DNA of 64,000 nt from Acidimicrobiia bacterium. GTDB lineage: Bacteria; Actinomycetota; Acidimicrobiia; IMCC26256; JAOSJM01. The position numbers and the translations under genes are program-made. The stretch is taken from contig JAOSJM010000001.1 of assembly GCA_027494165.1 (NCBI GenBank), forward strand, positions 1,240,001 through 1,304,000, read 5' to 3'. How positions within the stretch are numbered: position 1 is the first letter of the stretch; the number at the start of each line of letters is the position of its first letter. Shown one piece after another: positions 23,389 to 32,143 of the stretch. The notes under the pieces are model-generated. The model was not told the origin of the DNA. It saw only the letters and a program-made list of their open reading frames with translations, and searched no databases.

Positions 23389-23935
23389 GGCCCCACCACG
23401 AACGGCTCGAGTCGCATCACGGACCGGGCCGTGAGGTCCACCCCCGCCCCGAAGACTCCCGTGATGAACGAGTGCCGGGTCTTCAGCCACACCCCGACCT
23501 GGTCCGGGTCTCCGGCGCAGGCGTTCTGCTGGGCCGCCGACCACCCGTCGTGGACCACCTCCCAGTCCCCGTTCGACCAGGTGAAGCGCACGCACCGGGT
23601 GCACGACTCGAAGCCCCCGCTGTCGGGCAGCCCGGTGCCCTCGGTGGCGTCGTAGACCCACAGCTCCTGGGGGACGCCTCTCGGGAGGCTCTCGAGCGCC
23701 GAGCGCACCGCCGTGGCGGCGTCGCCGGCGAACGTCGTGTGCTTCGGGAGCGCCGATGCCGTCCGCGCCCCCGCCCGGGCCGCCGAGGCGATCGCCGACG
23801 ACTCGCGAAACGCCAGGCCGTACTCGACGATCCCGAACACGAGCATCAGGACGAGGGGGAGGAGGAGCGCCGTCTCGACCACGGCGGCCCCCGCTCGCGA
23901 ACGGTGTCAGCGGATCGCGCGCTCCGTCGCGTCAT
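23373..23935 (-). CDS. TadE-like pilus assembly protein (one-base frame break near the start)
   Basis: About 187 residues. After restoring one base in the G5 run at 23888-23892 the N-terminus reads MTRRSARSADTVRERG followed by AAVVETALLLPLVLML, the classic TadE start: basic leader, Glu at position five of the hydrophobic helix, then a membrane segment. Without the correction translation would begin at the GTG 23882 and lose the leader. The rest is a short extracytoplasmic domain with a Cys pair (CTRCVRF). TadE and TadG are minor pilin-like proteins of Flp pili or secreted structural proteins. The ATG at 23935 has no clear ribosome site and abuts a strong dyad. Confidence 0.75.
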
Positions 23936-23970
23936 GCCACGCAGTGTGAGTAGTCTCACCCTGCGTGGCA
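23935..23970. repeat. Long dyad/hairpin at the tadE start
   Basis: TGCCACGCAG (23935-23944) is the exact reverse complement of CTGCGTGGCA (23961-23970). Inside it GTGAG pairs with CTCAC around a TAGT loop, with one T/C mismatch between the two stems. As RNA this would be a 15-pair hairpin whose last base is the A of the tadE ATG. As DNA it is a large operator-like palindrome. No T-run follows. Confidence 0.8.
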
Positions 23971-24111
23971 ACCCTGTTGACGGTGACAGACCGGGCGCGA
24001 CCACCATGAACTACACAAGATTTCCGCTGAAATCTTCCGGAAACCCTCAAGTGGCGGTCCCCGACGGGCCCTCAGGGTGACTAGTCATCCGGCCACCCAT
24101 GGAGGATGACG
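23971..24111. other. Intergenic region between der and tadE with a second AT-rich dyad
   Basis: It holds the perfect inverted repeat AAGATTTC-CGCT-GAAATCTT (24017-24036) in an unusually AT-rich patch for this genome, the palindrome TGACTAGTCA (24078-24087), and GTCATCC/GGATGAC (24084-24090 and 24104-24110), which may form a weak terminator after der. The tadE promoter is expected here, but I cannot place its -10 with confidence. Confidence 0.6.
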
Positions 24112-25425
24112 TCACTCGCCGCGGCGCCGGACCCGGAGCTTCAGGGGGGCGGGACCCAGGTGGAACGCCTCGCGGATGCGACGCTCGAGGTACCGGAGGT
24201 AGGTGGGCGGCAACGGGCGCGTCGTGAACAGGGTGATGGTGGGGGGGTCGACGGCACCCTGGGTGGCGTAGAGGACCCGGGGTCGGTGCCGCCCGTCGAG
24301 CGGCGGCGGATGCCGCTCCTGGGCCTCGCGCAGGACGCGGTTGAGGACCCCCGTCGGGATGCGCCGGTGGTAGGCCTCCTCGGCCTGGCGGAGCGAGGGC
24401 AGGATCCGTCCGACGCTGCGACCCGAGAGGGCGGAGACGGTGAGCACCGGGGCGTAGCCCAGGAAGGACAGACGCTCCTCGACCTGCCGGCGCACCTCGA
24501 CCCTGGCCTCGGCGTCGACCAGGTCCCACTTGTTCACGACGACGACGACGGCATCGCCCGCCGCGTCCAGGCGTTCGGCCAGCCGCTGGTCCTGGTTCGT
24601 CACCCCCTCGGTGGCGTCGACGACGAGCAGGGCGGCATCGGCCCGGTCGACGGCCTGCAGGGCCCGGACGAGGCTGTAGTACTCGGTCGCCTCGTCGATC
24701 CGGCTCCGCCGGCGCATCCCGGCGGTGTCGACGAACCGCAGGACGCCTTCGGGCGTCTCCACGATCGTGTCCACGCTGTCACGGGTGGTCCCCGGCTCGT
24801 CGTGGACGACCGCCCGCTCGTCACCGACCAGGCGGTTGAACAGGGTCGACTTGCCCACGTTGGGGCGGCCGACGATGGCCACCGAGAAGGGCCGCTCCCC
24901 CGCTTCCTCGACCCGACCCTCCTCGGCCTCCTCCGGCAGGGCTGCGACGACCTCGTCGAGGAGGTCCCCGCTCCCCCGGCCGTGCATGGCCGAGACCCCG
25001 ACCGGCTCGCCCAGACCGAGGCGCGCGAACCCCCACACGTCCGCCTCGCGGCGCTCGTCGTCGACCTTGTTCACGACGACGAGCACCGGCTTGCCCGAAC
25101 GGCGCAGCAGCGCCGCCACCTGGTCGTCTTCCTCGACCACCCCGACGGTCACGTCGACCACGAGGAGGATCAGGTCGGCCTCGGCGATCGCCCGCTCCGC
25201 TTGCCGGCTCACCTGCCGGGCGAGGGGCTCGCCCGCGGCCAGCCATCCCCCGGTGTCGACGACCCGGAAGCGCCGGCCGCACCACTCGGCGACCACCTCC
25301 TTGCGGTCGCGGGTCACCCCGGGCCGCTCCTCCACGATCGCCTCCCGTTTCCCCAGGAAGCGGTTCACGAGGGTCGACTTCCCCACGTTGGGGCGGCCCA
25401 CGACCGCCACCACCGGCTCGCTCAC
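24112..25425 (-). CDS. der: Ribosome-assembly GTPase Der (EngA)
   Basis: 437 residues with two tandem GTPase domains, the hallmark of Der. G1 motifs GRPNVGKST occur near residues 9 and 185, G3 motifs DTGGW and DTAGM, and G4 motifs NKVDD and NKWDL. A C-terminal KH-like domain ends LKLRVRRRGE. It assists 50S subunit maturation in the cytoplasm. The GTG start at 25425 overlaps the radical SAM stop as GTGA. In M. tuberculosis der follows cmk directly. Here ispH, copD, plsC and the radical SAM gene lie between them. Confidence 0.97.
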   Translation of the reverse strand: MSEPVVAVVGRPNVGKSTLVNRFLGKREAIVEERPGVTRDRKEVVAEWCGRRFRVVDTGGWLAAGEPLARQVSRQAERAIAEADLILLVVDVTVGVVEEDDQVAALLRRSGKPVLVVVNKVDDERREADVWGFARLGLGEPVGVSAMHGRGSGDLLDEVVAALPEEAEEGRVEEAGERPFSVAIVGRPNVGKSTLFNRLVGDERAVVHDEPGTTRDSVDTIVETPEGVLRFVDTAGMRRRSRIDEATEYYSLVRALQAVDRADAALLVVDATEGVTNQDQRLAERLDAAGDAVVVVVNKWDLVDAEARVEVRRQVEERLSFLGYAPVLTVSALSGRSVGRILPSLRQAEEAYHRRIPTGVLNRVLREAQERHPPPLDGRHRPRVLYATQGAVDPPTITLFTTRPLPPTYLRYLERRIREAFHLGPAPLKLRVRRRGE

Positions 25426-26846
25426 CGGCGTCCTTCCGGGGTGAGCGCGGCGACCAGGGACGCGCCGTCGGTCCGGACGACCTCGACCGGCCGGCACAGT
25501 CCCTCCACGGACACGTCGTCGAGGAAGGTGCCCCGCGAGAGCACGACGTCGGGGAGCAGGTACCGGTGCCCCTCGGGCTGGGCCCGGAGCGCGGCGTCCA
25601 CGTCGGCCCCGGTGAGCAGCCCCGTGACCGCGATGTTGCCGCCGAAGAAGCGGTTCGGCACCTCGACCAGCCGCACGGGGACGCCGGCCCGCTCCGCCAG
25701 CGCGTCGAGGCGCGGCGCGAGGACCATCGCTCCGTAGCGGCCCGTGACGACGCCCACCGGTCTCGTCGGACCCGGGTGCAGCGCGAGGCCGCCGCCTCGC
25801 GGCGCCCGGTAGCCCTCGCCGGGCGCACCGTCGATCGCGGTCCACCGGCCCGAGTGCGCCTCGGTCCCTTCCACCCAGGCGAAGAAGCCCGGCCGGGGAC
25901 CGGACCCCTCGCCGGCCTCGCCGGCCAGGGCGCGCGACAGGTCGTCGAGGAAGGCCCGCGCGAGGCCGACGCCGTTCTCGTGCTGGGGGAAGCCCTCGTA
26001 CTCGTCGGCCGGGGGGAGCTCCCGGCCCGCCATCAGGTGGTACTCGTCGGCCGCGAACACGAGGCGGCGGCCGAGGGCCTCCAGGAAGCGCCGCTGCCAC
26101 CGTCCCGTCGTCTCGAGCACGGCGCGGGCCTCGTCGACGGTGTGGGCCCGCAGCTCGGGCTCCCGGTGGTGGTCGCTCACCCCGAGCGGGACGAGGCCCA
26201 CGGTGGCGAGCCGCGGGAACCGGTCCAGCACGCCGAGCAGCGTCTCCTCCAGGGCCTCGCCGTCGTTGAGGCCCGGGCAGACCACGACCTGCCCGTGGAC
26301 CTCGATCCCCCCGTCGAGCAGGGCCGCCAGCCACCGCAGGCTCGTGGCGCCACGCCGGTTCCGCAGCATCCGGGCCCTCAGGTCCGGGTCGGTGGCGTGG
26401 ATGCTCACGTAGAGGGGGCTCAGGCGCTCGGTGACGACGCGCTCCAGGTCGGCCTCGGTGAAGCGGGTCAGCGTGGTGAAGTTCCCGTAGAGGAAGGACA
26501 GCCGGAAGTCGTCGTCCTTGAGGTACAGGGTGCGCCGCAACCCCTCGGGGAGCTGGTGCACGAAGCAGAACGGGCACCGGTTGTCGCAGGTGCGGACCCG
26601 GTCGAAGACGGCGCTCGCCAGCTCGAGCCCGAGCGGCTCACCCATCCCCTTCTCCACCACGACGAGGCGCTCGAGCCCGCCGCGGCGCAGCTCCAGCTCC
26701 ACCGTCGGGTCGTCGGTCTGGAGCTGGTAGCGGATCACGTCGGCCAGCTCCTCGCCGTTCACGGCGAGGAGCTCGTCACCGGGATGGAGACCGGCCGAGG
26801 CCGCCGGCGAGCCGGGCGCCACGGCCACGACGCGCGCGGGGGGCAT
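25422..26846 (-). CDS. PDZ/DUF512 radical SAM protein (TIGR03279-type)
   Basis: 474 residues. An N-terminal PDZ-like segment (VVAVAPGSPAASAGLHPGDELLAVNG, given as the family hallmark) precedes a radical SAM core whose cluster ligands are C87, C91 and C94 in CDNRCPFC, followed by the DUF512 C-terminal region (FAADEYHLMAGRELP). The family is widespread next to der, in Firmicutes and Actinobacteria, and its reaction is unknown. The ATG at 26846 is seven bases after TACACT, so the message may be leaderless. It is divergent from ispH and coupled to der. Confidence 0.88.
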   Translation of the reverse strand: MPPARVVAVAPGSPAASAGLHPGDELLAVNGEELADVIRYQLQTDDPTVELELRRGGLERLVVVEKGMGEPLGLELASAVFDRVRTCDNRCPFCFVHQLPEGLRRTLYLKDDDFRLSFLYGNFTTLTRFTEADLERVVTERLSPLYVSIHATDPDLRARMLRNRRGATSLRWLAALLDGGIEVHGQVVVCPGLNDGEALEETLLGVLDRFPRLATVGLVPLGVSDHHREPELRAHTVDEARAVLETTGRWQRRFLEALGRRLVFAADEYHLMAGRELPPADEYEGFPQHENGVGLARAFLDDLSRALAGEAGEGSGPRPGFFAWVEGTEAHSGRWTAIDGAPGEGYRAPRGGGLALHPGPTRPVGVVTGRYGAMVLAPRLDALAERAGVPVRLVEVPNRFFGGNIAVTGLLTGADVDAALRAQPEGHRYLLPDVVLSRGTFLDDVSVEGLCRPVEVVRTDGASLVAALTPEGRR

Positions 26847-26853
26847 GGGACCG

Positions 26854-26859
26854 AGTGTA
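26854..26859 (-). promoter_or_regulatory. -10 box for the radical SAM-der operon
   Basis: TACACT seven bases before the ATG at 26846. A leaderless start is likely. Confidence 0.5.
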
Positions 26860-26912
26860 CCGGCGTCGCCGACGCGCCCACGGCCGACGCGGGACCCGCC
26901 GAGGGCGGGCGC

Positions 26913-26918
26913 TAGCCT
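26913..26918 (+). promoter_or_regulatory. -10 box for ispH
   Basis: TAGCCT six bases before the ispH GTG, which would make the GTG the first transcribed codon. Confidence 0.5.
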
Positions 26919-26924
26919 CGTCGT

Positions 26925-27929
26925 GTGCCCGTCGAACGCGTCCTGCTGGCCGAGCCCCGGGGCTTCTGCGCCGGGGTGGAGATGGCGATCAAGGCCCTGG
27001 CGTGGATGGTGCGTGCCTTCGACCCGCCCGTGTACTGCTACCACGAGATCGTCCACAACCGGCTCGTCGTCGAGCGCTTCCGGCGCCAGGGAGTCGTGTT
27101 CGTCGACGACCTCGACGAGGTCCCGCCGCGGGCACCCCTGATGCTCTCCGCCCACGGGACCGCCCCCGAGGTCGTCGCCGAGGCCAGGGAGCAGGGCCGG
27201 TTCGTCGTGAACGCGGTGTGCCCGCTCGTGACCAAGGTCCACCACGAGGCCCGGGTCCGGGCGGCCAAGGGGTACACGATCCTCTACGTCGGCCACGAGG
27301 GGCACGACGAGGCGGTCGGGACCCTCGCCGTCGCTCCGGAGGCCATGCGGCTCGTGGAGGACGAGCAGGATCTCGGAGACGTCCTCGACGACGTCCCCGA
27401 CCCGTCCAGGGTCGCGCTCCTCGCCCAGACGACCCTCGCGCTGGGTGACTGGCAGGGGATCGTCGAACGGGCCCGCGAGGCCTTCCCCACGCTGTGGACG
27501 GCCACCCGCGACGACCTGTGCTTCGCCACCACGAACCGCCAGGCCGCCCTGCGTGCGATCGCCGACAGGGCCGACGCGGTGGTCGTGATCGGCAGCGCCA
27601 ACTCCTCGAACACGTTGGCCCTGGCCAAGGTGGCGACAGCCGCCGGGTGCCCCGTGGTGGTTCGGGTCGACGGCCCCGAGGAGCTCGACCTCGCGGCGTT
27701 GGGCGACTCCCGGGTCGTCGGGGTCACGGCCGGGGCCAGTGCGCCCGAGGAGCTCGTCGAGGCGGTGATCGCGAAGCTGTCGCCGACCGGGGGCGTGGAG
27801 ACCGTGCACGTCACCGACGAGGACGAGTACTTCCCGCCGCCCCGGGAGCTGCGCGAGCTCCTGACGCCCCCACGCGACGACCGGTCGGCCAGCGCCTCCG
27901 CGGTCCTCTCCGCGCTCGACTCCTCGTGA
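26925..27929 (+). CDS. ispH: 4-hydroxy-3-methylbut-2-enyl diphosphate reductase IspH
   Basis: A 334-residue iron-sulfur enzyme, the last step of the MEP isoprenoid pathway, making IPP and DMAPP from HMBPP. The three cluster cysteines are C15 (EPRGFCAGVEMA), C99 (NAVCPLVTKVH) and C199 (DLCFATTNRQ). Family motifs YHEIVHN, SAHGTAP, VGHEGHDE and GSANSSNT are all present. It presumably supplies polyprenyl carriers for the MurJ/MraY-type envelope genes in the same region. Four bases separate it from the CopD-like gene. Confidence 0.97.
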   Translation: MPVERVLLAEPRGFCAGVEMAIKALAWMVRAFDPPVYCYHEIVHNRLVVERFRRQGVVFVDDLDEVPPRAPLMLSAHGTAPEVVAEAREQGRFVVNAVCPLVTKVHHEARVRAAKGYTILYVGHEGHDEAVGTLAVAPEAMRLVEDEQDLGDVLDDVPDPSRVALLAQTTLALGDWQGIVERAREAFPTLWTATRDDLCFATTNRQAALRAIADRADAVVVIGSANSSNTLALAKVATAAGCPVVVRVDGPEELDLAALGDSRVVGVTAGASAPEELVEAVIAKLSPTGGVETVHVTDEDEYFPPPRELRELLTPPRDDRSASASAVLSALDSS

Positions 27930-27932
27930 CCC

Positions 27933-28382
27933 GTGCTCCCCGTCACGTCCACGACGCTGCGGATCTTCCTCCACGCCCTCGCGGCCACCGTCTGGGTGGG
28001 GGGACAGCTCACCCTCGCCGGTGTGCTCCCGGCGCTCCGGCCCTCCGGCCGTGAGACCCTGCGATCGGTCGGCCGCCAGTTCCAGCTCCTCGCCTGGCCC
28101 GCGTTCGCGATCCTCGTGGCCACGGGGATCTGGAACCTGTTCGAGGTCAGCCTCGGTGACCGCAGCACCGAGTACCTCGTCACCCTGTCGGTGAAGCTCG
28201 CCTTCGTCACCGGGTCCGGTCTCGCCGCGGCGATCCACGTCCTGGTGGCGGCCCCCCGGGTCCGGCGGGCGCCGACGGAGGCGAGCTACCGGCGGGCCGC
28301 CGCCCTCTCGGGCGCCCTCGAGGGGACGGCGACGCTCCTGGCGATCGGGGCGCTGTTCCTCGGGGTCCTGCTGCGCGGCTGA
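27933..28382 (+). CDS. CopD-like four-helix membrane protein
   Basis: 149 residues with about four transmembrane helices and motifs of the copper-resistance D superfamily: FLHALAATVWVGGQL, FQLLAWPAFAILVATGIWNL and KLAFVTGSGLAAAIHVLV. The conserved His and Trp of helix one are consistent with heme or copper coordination, which is known for relatives, but ligand identity here is inference. It lies directly behind ispH (four bases), so it is probably its cotranscribed neighbour. It converges with plsC. Confidence 0.75.
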   Translation: MLPVTSTTLRIFLHALAATVWVGGQLTLAGVLPALRPSGRETLRSVGRQFQLLAWPAFAILVATGIWNLFEVSLGDRSTEYLVTLSVKLAFVTGSGLAAAIHVLVAAPRVRRAPTEASYRRAAALSGALEGTATLLAIGALFLGVLLRG

Positions 28383-28399
28383 GGTCTCGGTCGCCGGCC

Positions 28400-29041
28400 T
28401 CAGGAGCCGGCTCGGTAGCCGGCGAGCGCGCGGGCCTCGTCGAAGAGGCCCTGGAGCTCCCCGTGCAGGCGCCGGGTCATCGCGGCGATCTCGCTGCGCC
28501 GCGCCGGGCCCTCGTGGTCCGGGGGGAGGATCGGATCGCCGACCACCACCGCGACCCTCCGCAGGCGGGGGATGGACCTCCCGCTGGCCAGGATCTCCTC
28601 GCTCCCCCCGATCCCGATCGGTACGACCGGCACCCGGGCCCGGGCGGCCAGGTAGCAGGCGCCCTCGAACAGCTTCTGGATCTCCGGTCCCCGCTGGCGC
28701 GTGCCCTCCGGGAACACCGCCAGGGGTTCACCCGCCTCGAGCACCTCCCGGGCCGACCGCAGGGCCGACCGGTCCGCCGTCCCCCGCTCCACCGGGAAGC
28801 CGCCGAGCGCGGTCCACGCGCGCGCGCCGAACCTGCTCTCCCAGAGCTCCTTCTTCCCCATGAAGCGGATCCGCCGCCGGGTCACGAACGCCGCGAACGG
28901 GATGTCGAGGATCGATCGGTGGGACGGAGCCAGCACGTACGCACCCGCCCGGGGCACCTTCTCGACGCCCCGCACCCGAACCCGGAACAGCACCTTGCAG
29001 AGGCTCAGCACCACCGCCCGCGCCACGCGGTACACGCTCAT
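28400..29041 (-). CDS. plsC: 1-acyl-sn-glycerol-3-phosphate acyltransferase (PlsC family)
   Basis: 213 residues. The acyltransferase block I is SHRSILDIPF (the HxxxxD site, with SH instead of the usual NH), block III is FPEGTRQRG, and VPIGIGGSEE follows. It acylates lysophosphatidate at the membrane during phospholipid synthesis. A single hydrophobic N-terminal segment (YRVARAVVLSLCKVLFRV) anchors it. The start overlaps the cmk stop as ATGA; cmk-plsC pairing is common in actinobacteria. The exact acceptor is inferred from family membership. Confidence 0.9.
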   Translation of the reverse strand: MSVYRVARAVVLSLCKVLFRVRVRGVEKVPRAGAYVLAPSHRSILDIPFAAFVTRRRIRFMGKKELWESRFGARAWTALGGFPVERGTADRSALRSAREVLEAGEPLAVFPEGTRQRGPEIQKLFEGACYLAARARVPVVPIGIGGSEEILASGRSIPRLRRVAVVVGDPILPPDHEGPARRSEIAAMTRRLHGELQGLFDEARALAGYRAGS

Positions 29042-29697
29042 CGGTCCACCGTCTCCCGCCAGCGATCGACCACCTCGGCCACGACGTCGTCGGCCGCGCG
29101 CCCCGTCGTGTCGACGACGAGCGCGTCGTCGGCGGGCTTCATCGGCGACGCCTCCCGGCCGCGGTCCAGGGCGTCGCGACGGGCAAGGGCCGCCTGGACC
29201 TGCTCCACCTCGACCTCTCGCCGGGCGCCCACCTCGTCCCGGTGACGGCGCCGCGCCCGCTCCTCCTCGCTCGCGGTGAGGAACACCTTCACCGGGGCGT
29301 CGGGAAACACCACGGTCCCGATGTCACGACCCTCCACCACCCCGCCGCCCCGCTCGTCCACCCAGGCGCGCTGGCGCGCCACCAGGACCGCCCTCACGCC
29401 CGGGTGGGAGGACACGGTGGACACGGCGCCGGTGACCTCCGGGCCCCTGATCTGCTCGGTGACGTCGCGCCCGTCGAGGCGCACCCGGTCCGACACCTCG
29501 ATCGCGGCCCGCCGGGCCACCGCCTCCACCGCCGCGGCGTCGTGGGGGTCGACCCCGGCGTCGAGCACGGCCAGGGTCGCCGCCCGGTACATGGCCCCGG
29601 TGTCGAGGACCTCGAGCCCGAGCGCCGACGCCACGCCGCGCGACACGGTCGACTTGCCGGCTCCGGCCGGACCGTCGACGGCGACGACCCGTCTCAC
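29038..29697 (-). CDS. cmk: Cytidylate kinase
   Basis: 219 residues. The P-loop GPAGAGKST (residues 9-17) is followed by LDTGAMYRAATLAVL, the CMP-binding GRDVTEQIR, the VVEGRDIGTVVFPDAPVKVFLTA block (here in parts) and the lid ERARRRHRDE. It phosphorylates CMP/dCMP. The start GTG at 29697 overlaps aroA as GTGA. Cmk-aroA neighbourhood is widely conserved. Confidence 0.96.
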   Translation of the reverse strand: MRRVVAVDGPAGAGKSTVSRGVASALGLEVLDTGAMYRAATLAVLDAGVDPHDAAAVEAVARRAAIEVSDRVRLDGRDVTEQIRGPEVTGAVSTVSSHPGVRAVLVARQRAWVDERGGGVVEGRDIGTVVFPDAPVKVFLTASEEERARRRHRDEVGARREVEVEQVQAALARRDALDRGREASPMKPADDALVVDTTGRAADDVVAEVVDRWRETVDR

Positions 29698-31006
29698 CGG
29701 GCCCCCTCGTGCTCCACCCCGGTGAGCGCCGCGAGGTCGGTCTCGAACCCCGGGTACGACACCGCGGCGGTTCGCCAACCGCTGACGACCGACTCGCCCG
29801 GGGTCGCCGTGGCCGCGATCGCGCCGGCCATGGCGACGCGGTGGTCGCCGTGGCTCTTGAGCCTGGCGGCGCGCGGGCGGCCACCCCGGATCGTGAGCCC
29901 GTCGGGCCGGGCCTCGACCGCCACCCCGAGCTGGCTCAGCTCCTGCTCGATGGCCCCGATCCGGTCGGTCTCCTTCACTCGCAGCTCCGCCGCGTCGCGG
30001 ATCTCGGTGACCCCTTCCGCGAACGCGGCGGCCACGGCGAGTGCAGGGATCTCGTCGATGACCGCGGGGATCTCGCCCCCCTCGACGACCGTGCCGGTGA
30101 GCGGTCCCGCCACGACCGCGAGGTCGCCGACGGGTTCCCCGAGGCGCTCCCCCGTGGCGCGGACCACCACCCGCGCCCCCATCCGCCGGAGGACGTCGAC
30201 GAAGCCGGTCCGGGTGGGGTTGAGGCACACGTCCTCGAGCACGAGGTCCGATCCCGGGATGACCGCCGCGGCCACGGCGAAGAAGGCCGCCGACGACGGG
30301 TCGCCGGGAACCTCCAGCTCGAAGGGCCGGGGCGCGCCGGCGGTGACCCGGACGCCACCCGGAACCTCCTCCACCGGCGCCCCGAGGCTCGCCAGCATCC
30401 GCTCGGTGTGGTCGCGGCTCCGGGCAGGCTCGAGCACCTCGGTGACCCCATCGGCCCGCAGCCCCGCGAGCACGAGCGCGGACTTCACCTGCGCGCTCGC
30501 CACCGCCAGCTCGTGCCGGCGGCCGCGCAGCTCCCCGCCCCGGATGACCAGGGGCGGGAGCCCGCCCCCTCCCGACCGTCCACCCGGGCCCCCATGGCCC
30601 TGAGCGGCTCGACGACCCGTCGCATCGGTCGTCGCACCAGCGACGAGTCACCGGTGAGGACCGAGAGGAACGGTGACCCGGCGAGCAGCCCCGCGAGGAC
30701 CCGGATGGTCGTCCCCGAGTTCCCGCAGTCGAGGATCTGCTCGGGCTCGCGCAGCCCGGCCGCGCCCACCCCCTGCACCGTCACCCTCCCGCCCGGGGCG
30801 GTGCGGATGCGCACGCCGAGGTGCTCGAGGGCGAGGCGGGTCCGGTGCACGTCGTCGCCGGGGGCCAGGTGATCGAGGCGGGTCCTGCCCTCGGCCAGGG
30901 CCCCGAAGAGCAGGGCCCGATGGGAGATCGACTTGTCTCCCGGTGGCCGCAGCCTCCCCCGCAGCGGACGGGGCCCCGAGAGGACCAGCTCGTCGCCGCC
31001 TCTCAT
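29694..31006 (-). CDS. aroA: 3-phosphoshikimate 1-carboxyvinyltransferase (EPSP synthase), one-base frame break
   Basis: About 437 residues after correction. The first part has PPGDKSISHRALLFGALAEG and LDCGNSGTTIRVLAGLL (both PEP/shikimate-site motifs). The second has VASAQVKSALVLAGL, DPSSAAFF, DEIPALAVAAAF, LRVKETDRI and SHGDHRVAM. The frames join if one base is added in the C5 run at 30565-30569. It is the sixth step of the shikimate pathway. Position between tyrA and cmk, with overlapping ends on both sides, supports an intact operon and an artefactual break. Confidence 0.92.
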
Positions 31007-32094
31007 CCGAGAAGGCTCCGCGACGAGTGGTAGCCGAGCGCGTGCAGGCCGTGCTCGAGCTCGTCGGCGCGCGACGCCGACACCAGCAGCACGAGCACGC
31101 CCGCGCTCCCCTCCATGGAGTGCGCGATCTCGAGGTCCACGATGTTGACGCCGAGCTGCCCGGCGAGCGTCGTGACCTCTGCCAGCACCCCGGGCCGGTC
31201 GGGGACCGGGACCCGCAGCTCGACCAGCGGGAGCTCGTCGGCGCCCACTCCCACCGGCAGGTTCCGTCGGGCCGCCCGGGCCCGCTCGAGCAGGTCGAGC
31301 AGCCCGGAGCGGTCACCGGCCGCGACGAGCCCCCGCACCTGCCCCAGCGCCGCGACGTAGTCGTCGAGGGCTTCGACGATCGCGTCCCGGTTGGCGACGC
31401 AGATGTCGGGCCAGATCCCGGGGTGCCCGGCGGCGATGCGGGTCATGTCCCGGAACCCGCCCGCCGCGAGCCGCAGCAGGGTCGCGTGCTGCTCGCCGCC
31501 GGTGGCGGCCACGTCCATCAGCGTGGTCGCCGCGAGCTGGGGGACGTGGCTCACGACGGCCACGAGGTCGTCGTGGTGCTCCGGGGTCACCGCGACCACC
31601 TCGGCACCGATCCCCACGAGCAGGGATCGCAGCGACGTGAAGGCGCCGGGGTCGGTGCGCCCGGTCGGCGTGAGCACCCACACGGCGCCCACGAAGAGCT
31701 CGGCGTCGGCGCCGGCGAGGCCCTCCTGCTCGGAGCCGGCCATCGGGTGCCCCCCCACGAAGCGGCGGGCCAGCTCGGGCCGTGCCGCCTCGACGGCCGC
31801 CACGACCGGGGCCTTCACCGATCCGACGTCGGTGACCAGGCGCGCACCGGCGTCGAGAGCCGCCACCGCGACCTCGGCGACCTGGCCGACCGGCACGGCG
31901 ACGAACGCGACCTCGGCGTCGGCCACGGCGTCCTCGACGCTCTCCGCCGCGACCGCCGCGGCCCCCAGCTCCACCGCGCGCCCGAGCCGCTCCCGGTCGC
32001 GATCGACCCCGTGGACCTCGAACTCCGCGCGACCGAGCGCGAGGCCGATGGACCCACCGATCAGCCCGGTGCCGATGACGGCGGCCTTCCTCAT
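31003..32094 (-). CDS. tyrA: Prephenate dehydrogenase with C-terminal ACT domain
   Basis: 363 residues. The Rossmann start AVIGTGLIGGSIGLAL binds NAD(P). GGHPMAGSEQ and HDDLVAVVSHVPQLAA are the prephenate-site motifs. The last 75 or so residues (LRVPVPDRPGVLAEVTTLAGQ, VDLEIAHSMEG, given in parts) form an ACT domain, which suggests feedback control by tyrosine or another amino acid. It makes 4-hydroxyphenylpyruvate for tyrosine. Together with aroH and aroA it forms an aromatic amino acid module inside the scpAB-cmk block. Confidence 0.93.
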   Translation of the reverse strand: MRKAAVIGTGLIGGSIGLALGRAEFEVHGVDRDRERLGRAVELGAAAVAAESVEDAVADAEVAFVAVPVGQVAEVAVAALDAGARLVTDVGSVKAPVVAAVEAARPELARRFVGGHPMAGSEQEGLAGADAELFVGAVWVLTPTGRTDPGAFTSLRSLLVGIGAEVVAVTPEHHDDLVAVVSHVPQLAATTLMDVAATGGEQHATLLRLAAGGFRDMTRIAAGHPGIWPDICVANRDAIVEALDDYVAALGQVRGLVAAGDRSGLLDLLERARAARRNLPVGVGADELPLVELRVPVPDRPGVLAEVTTLAGQLGVNIVDLEIAHSMEGSAGVLVLLVSASRADELEHGLHALGYHSSRSLLG

Positions 32095-32143
32095 CGGACG
32101 CGTCCGGGCGGGCCGAACCCGGCGAGACCAGGGGCCTGCATGC

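Noticed and set aside
24006..24080. A 24-codon open reading (MNYTRFPLKSSG and following) between der and tadE
   Set aside because: No ribosome site, it spans a palindrome, and codon use differs from the genome. It is more likely regulatory DNA than a gene.
29694..31006. aroA as a pseudogene
   Set aside because: The single break is in a homopolymer, both parts keep all motifs, and the gene is embedded in a coupled operon. An assembly error is simpler.
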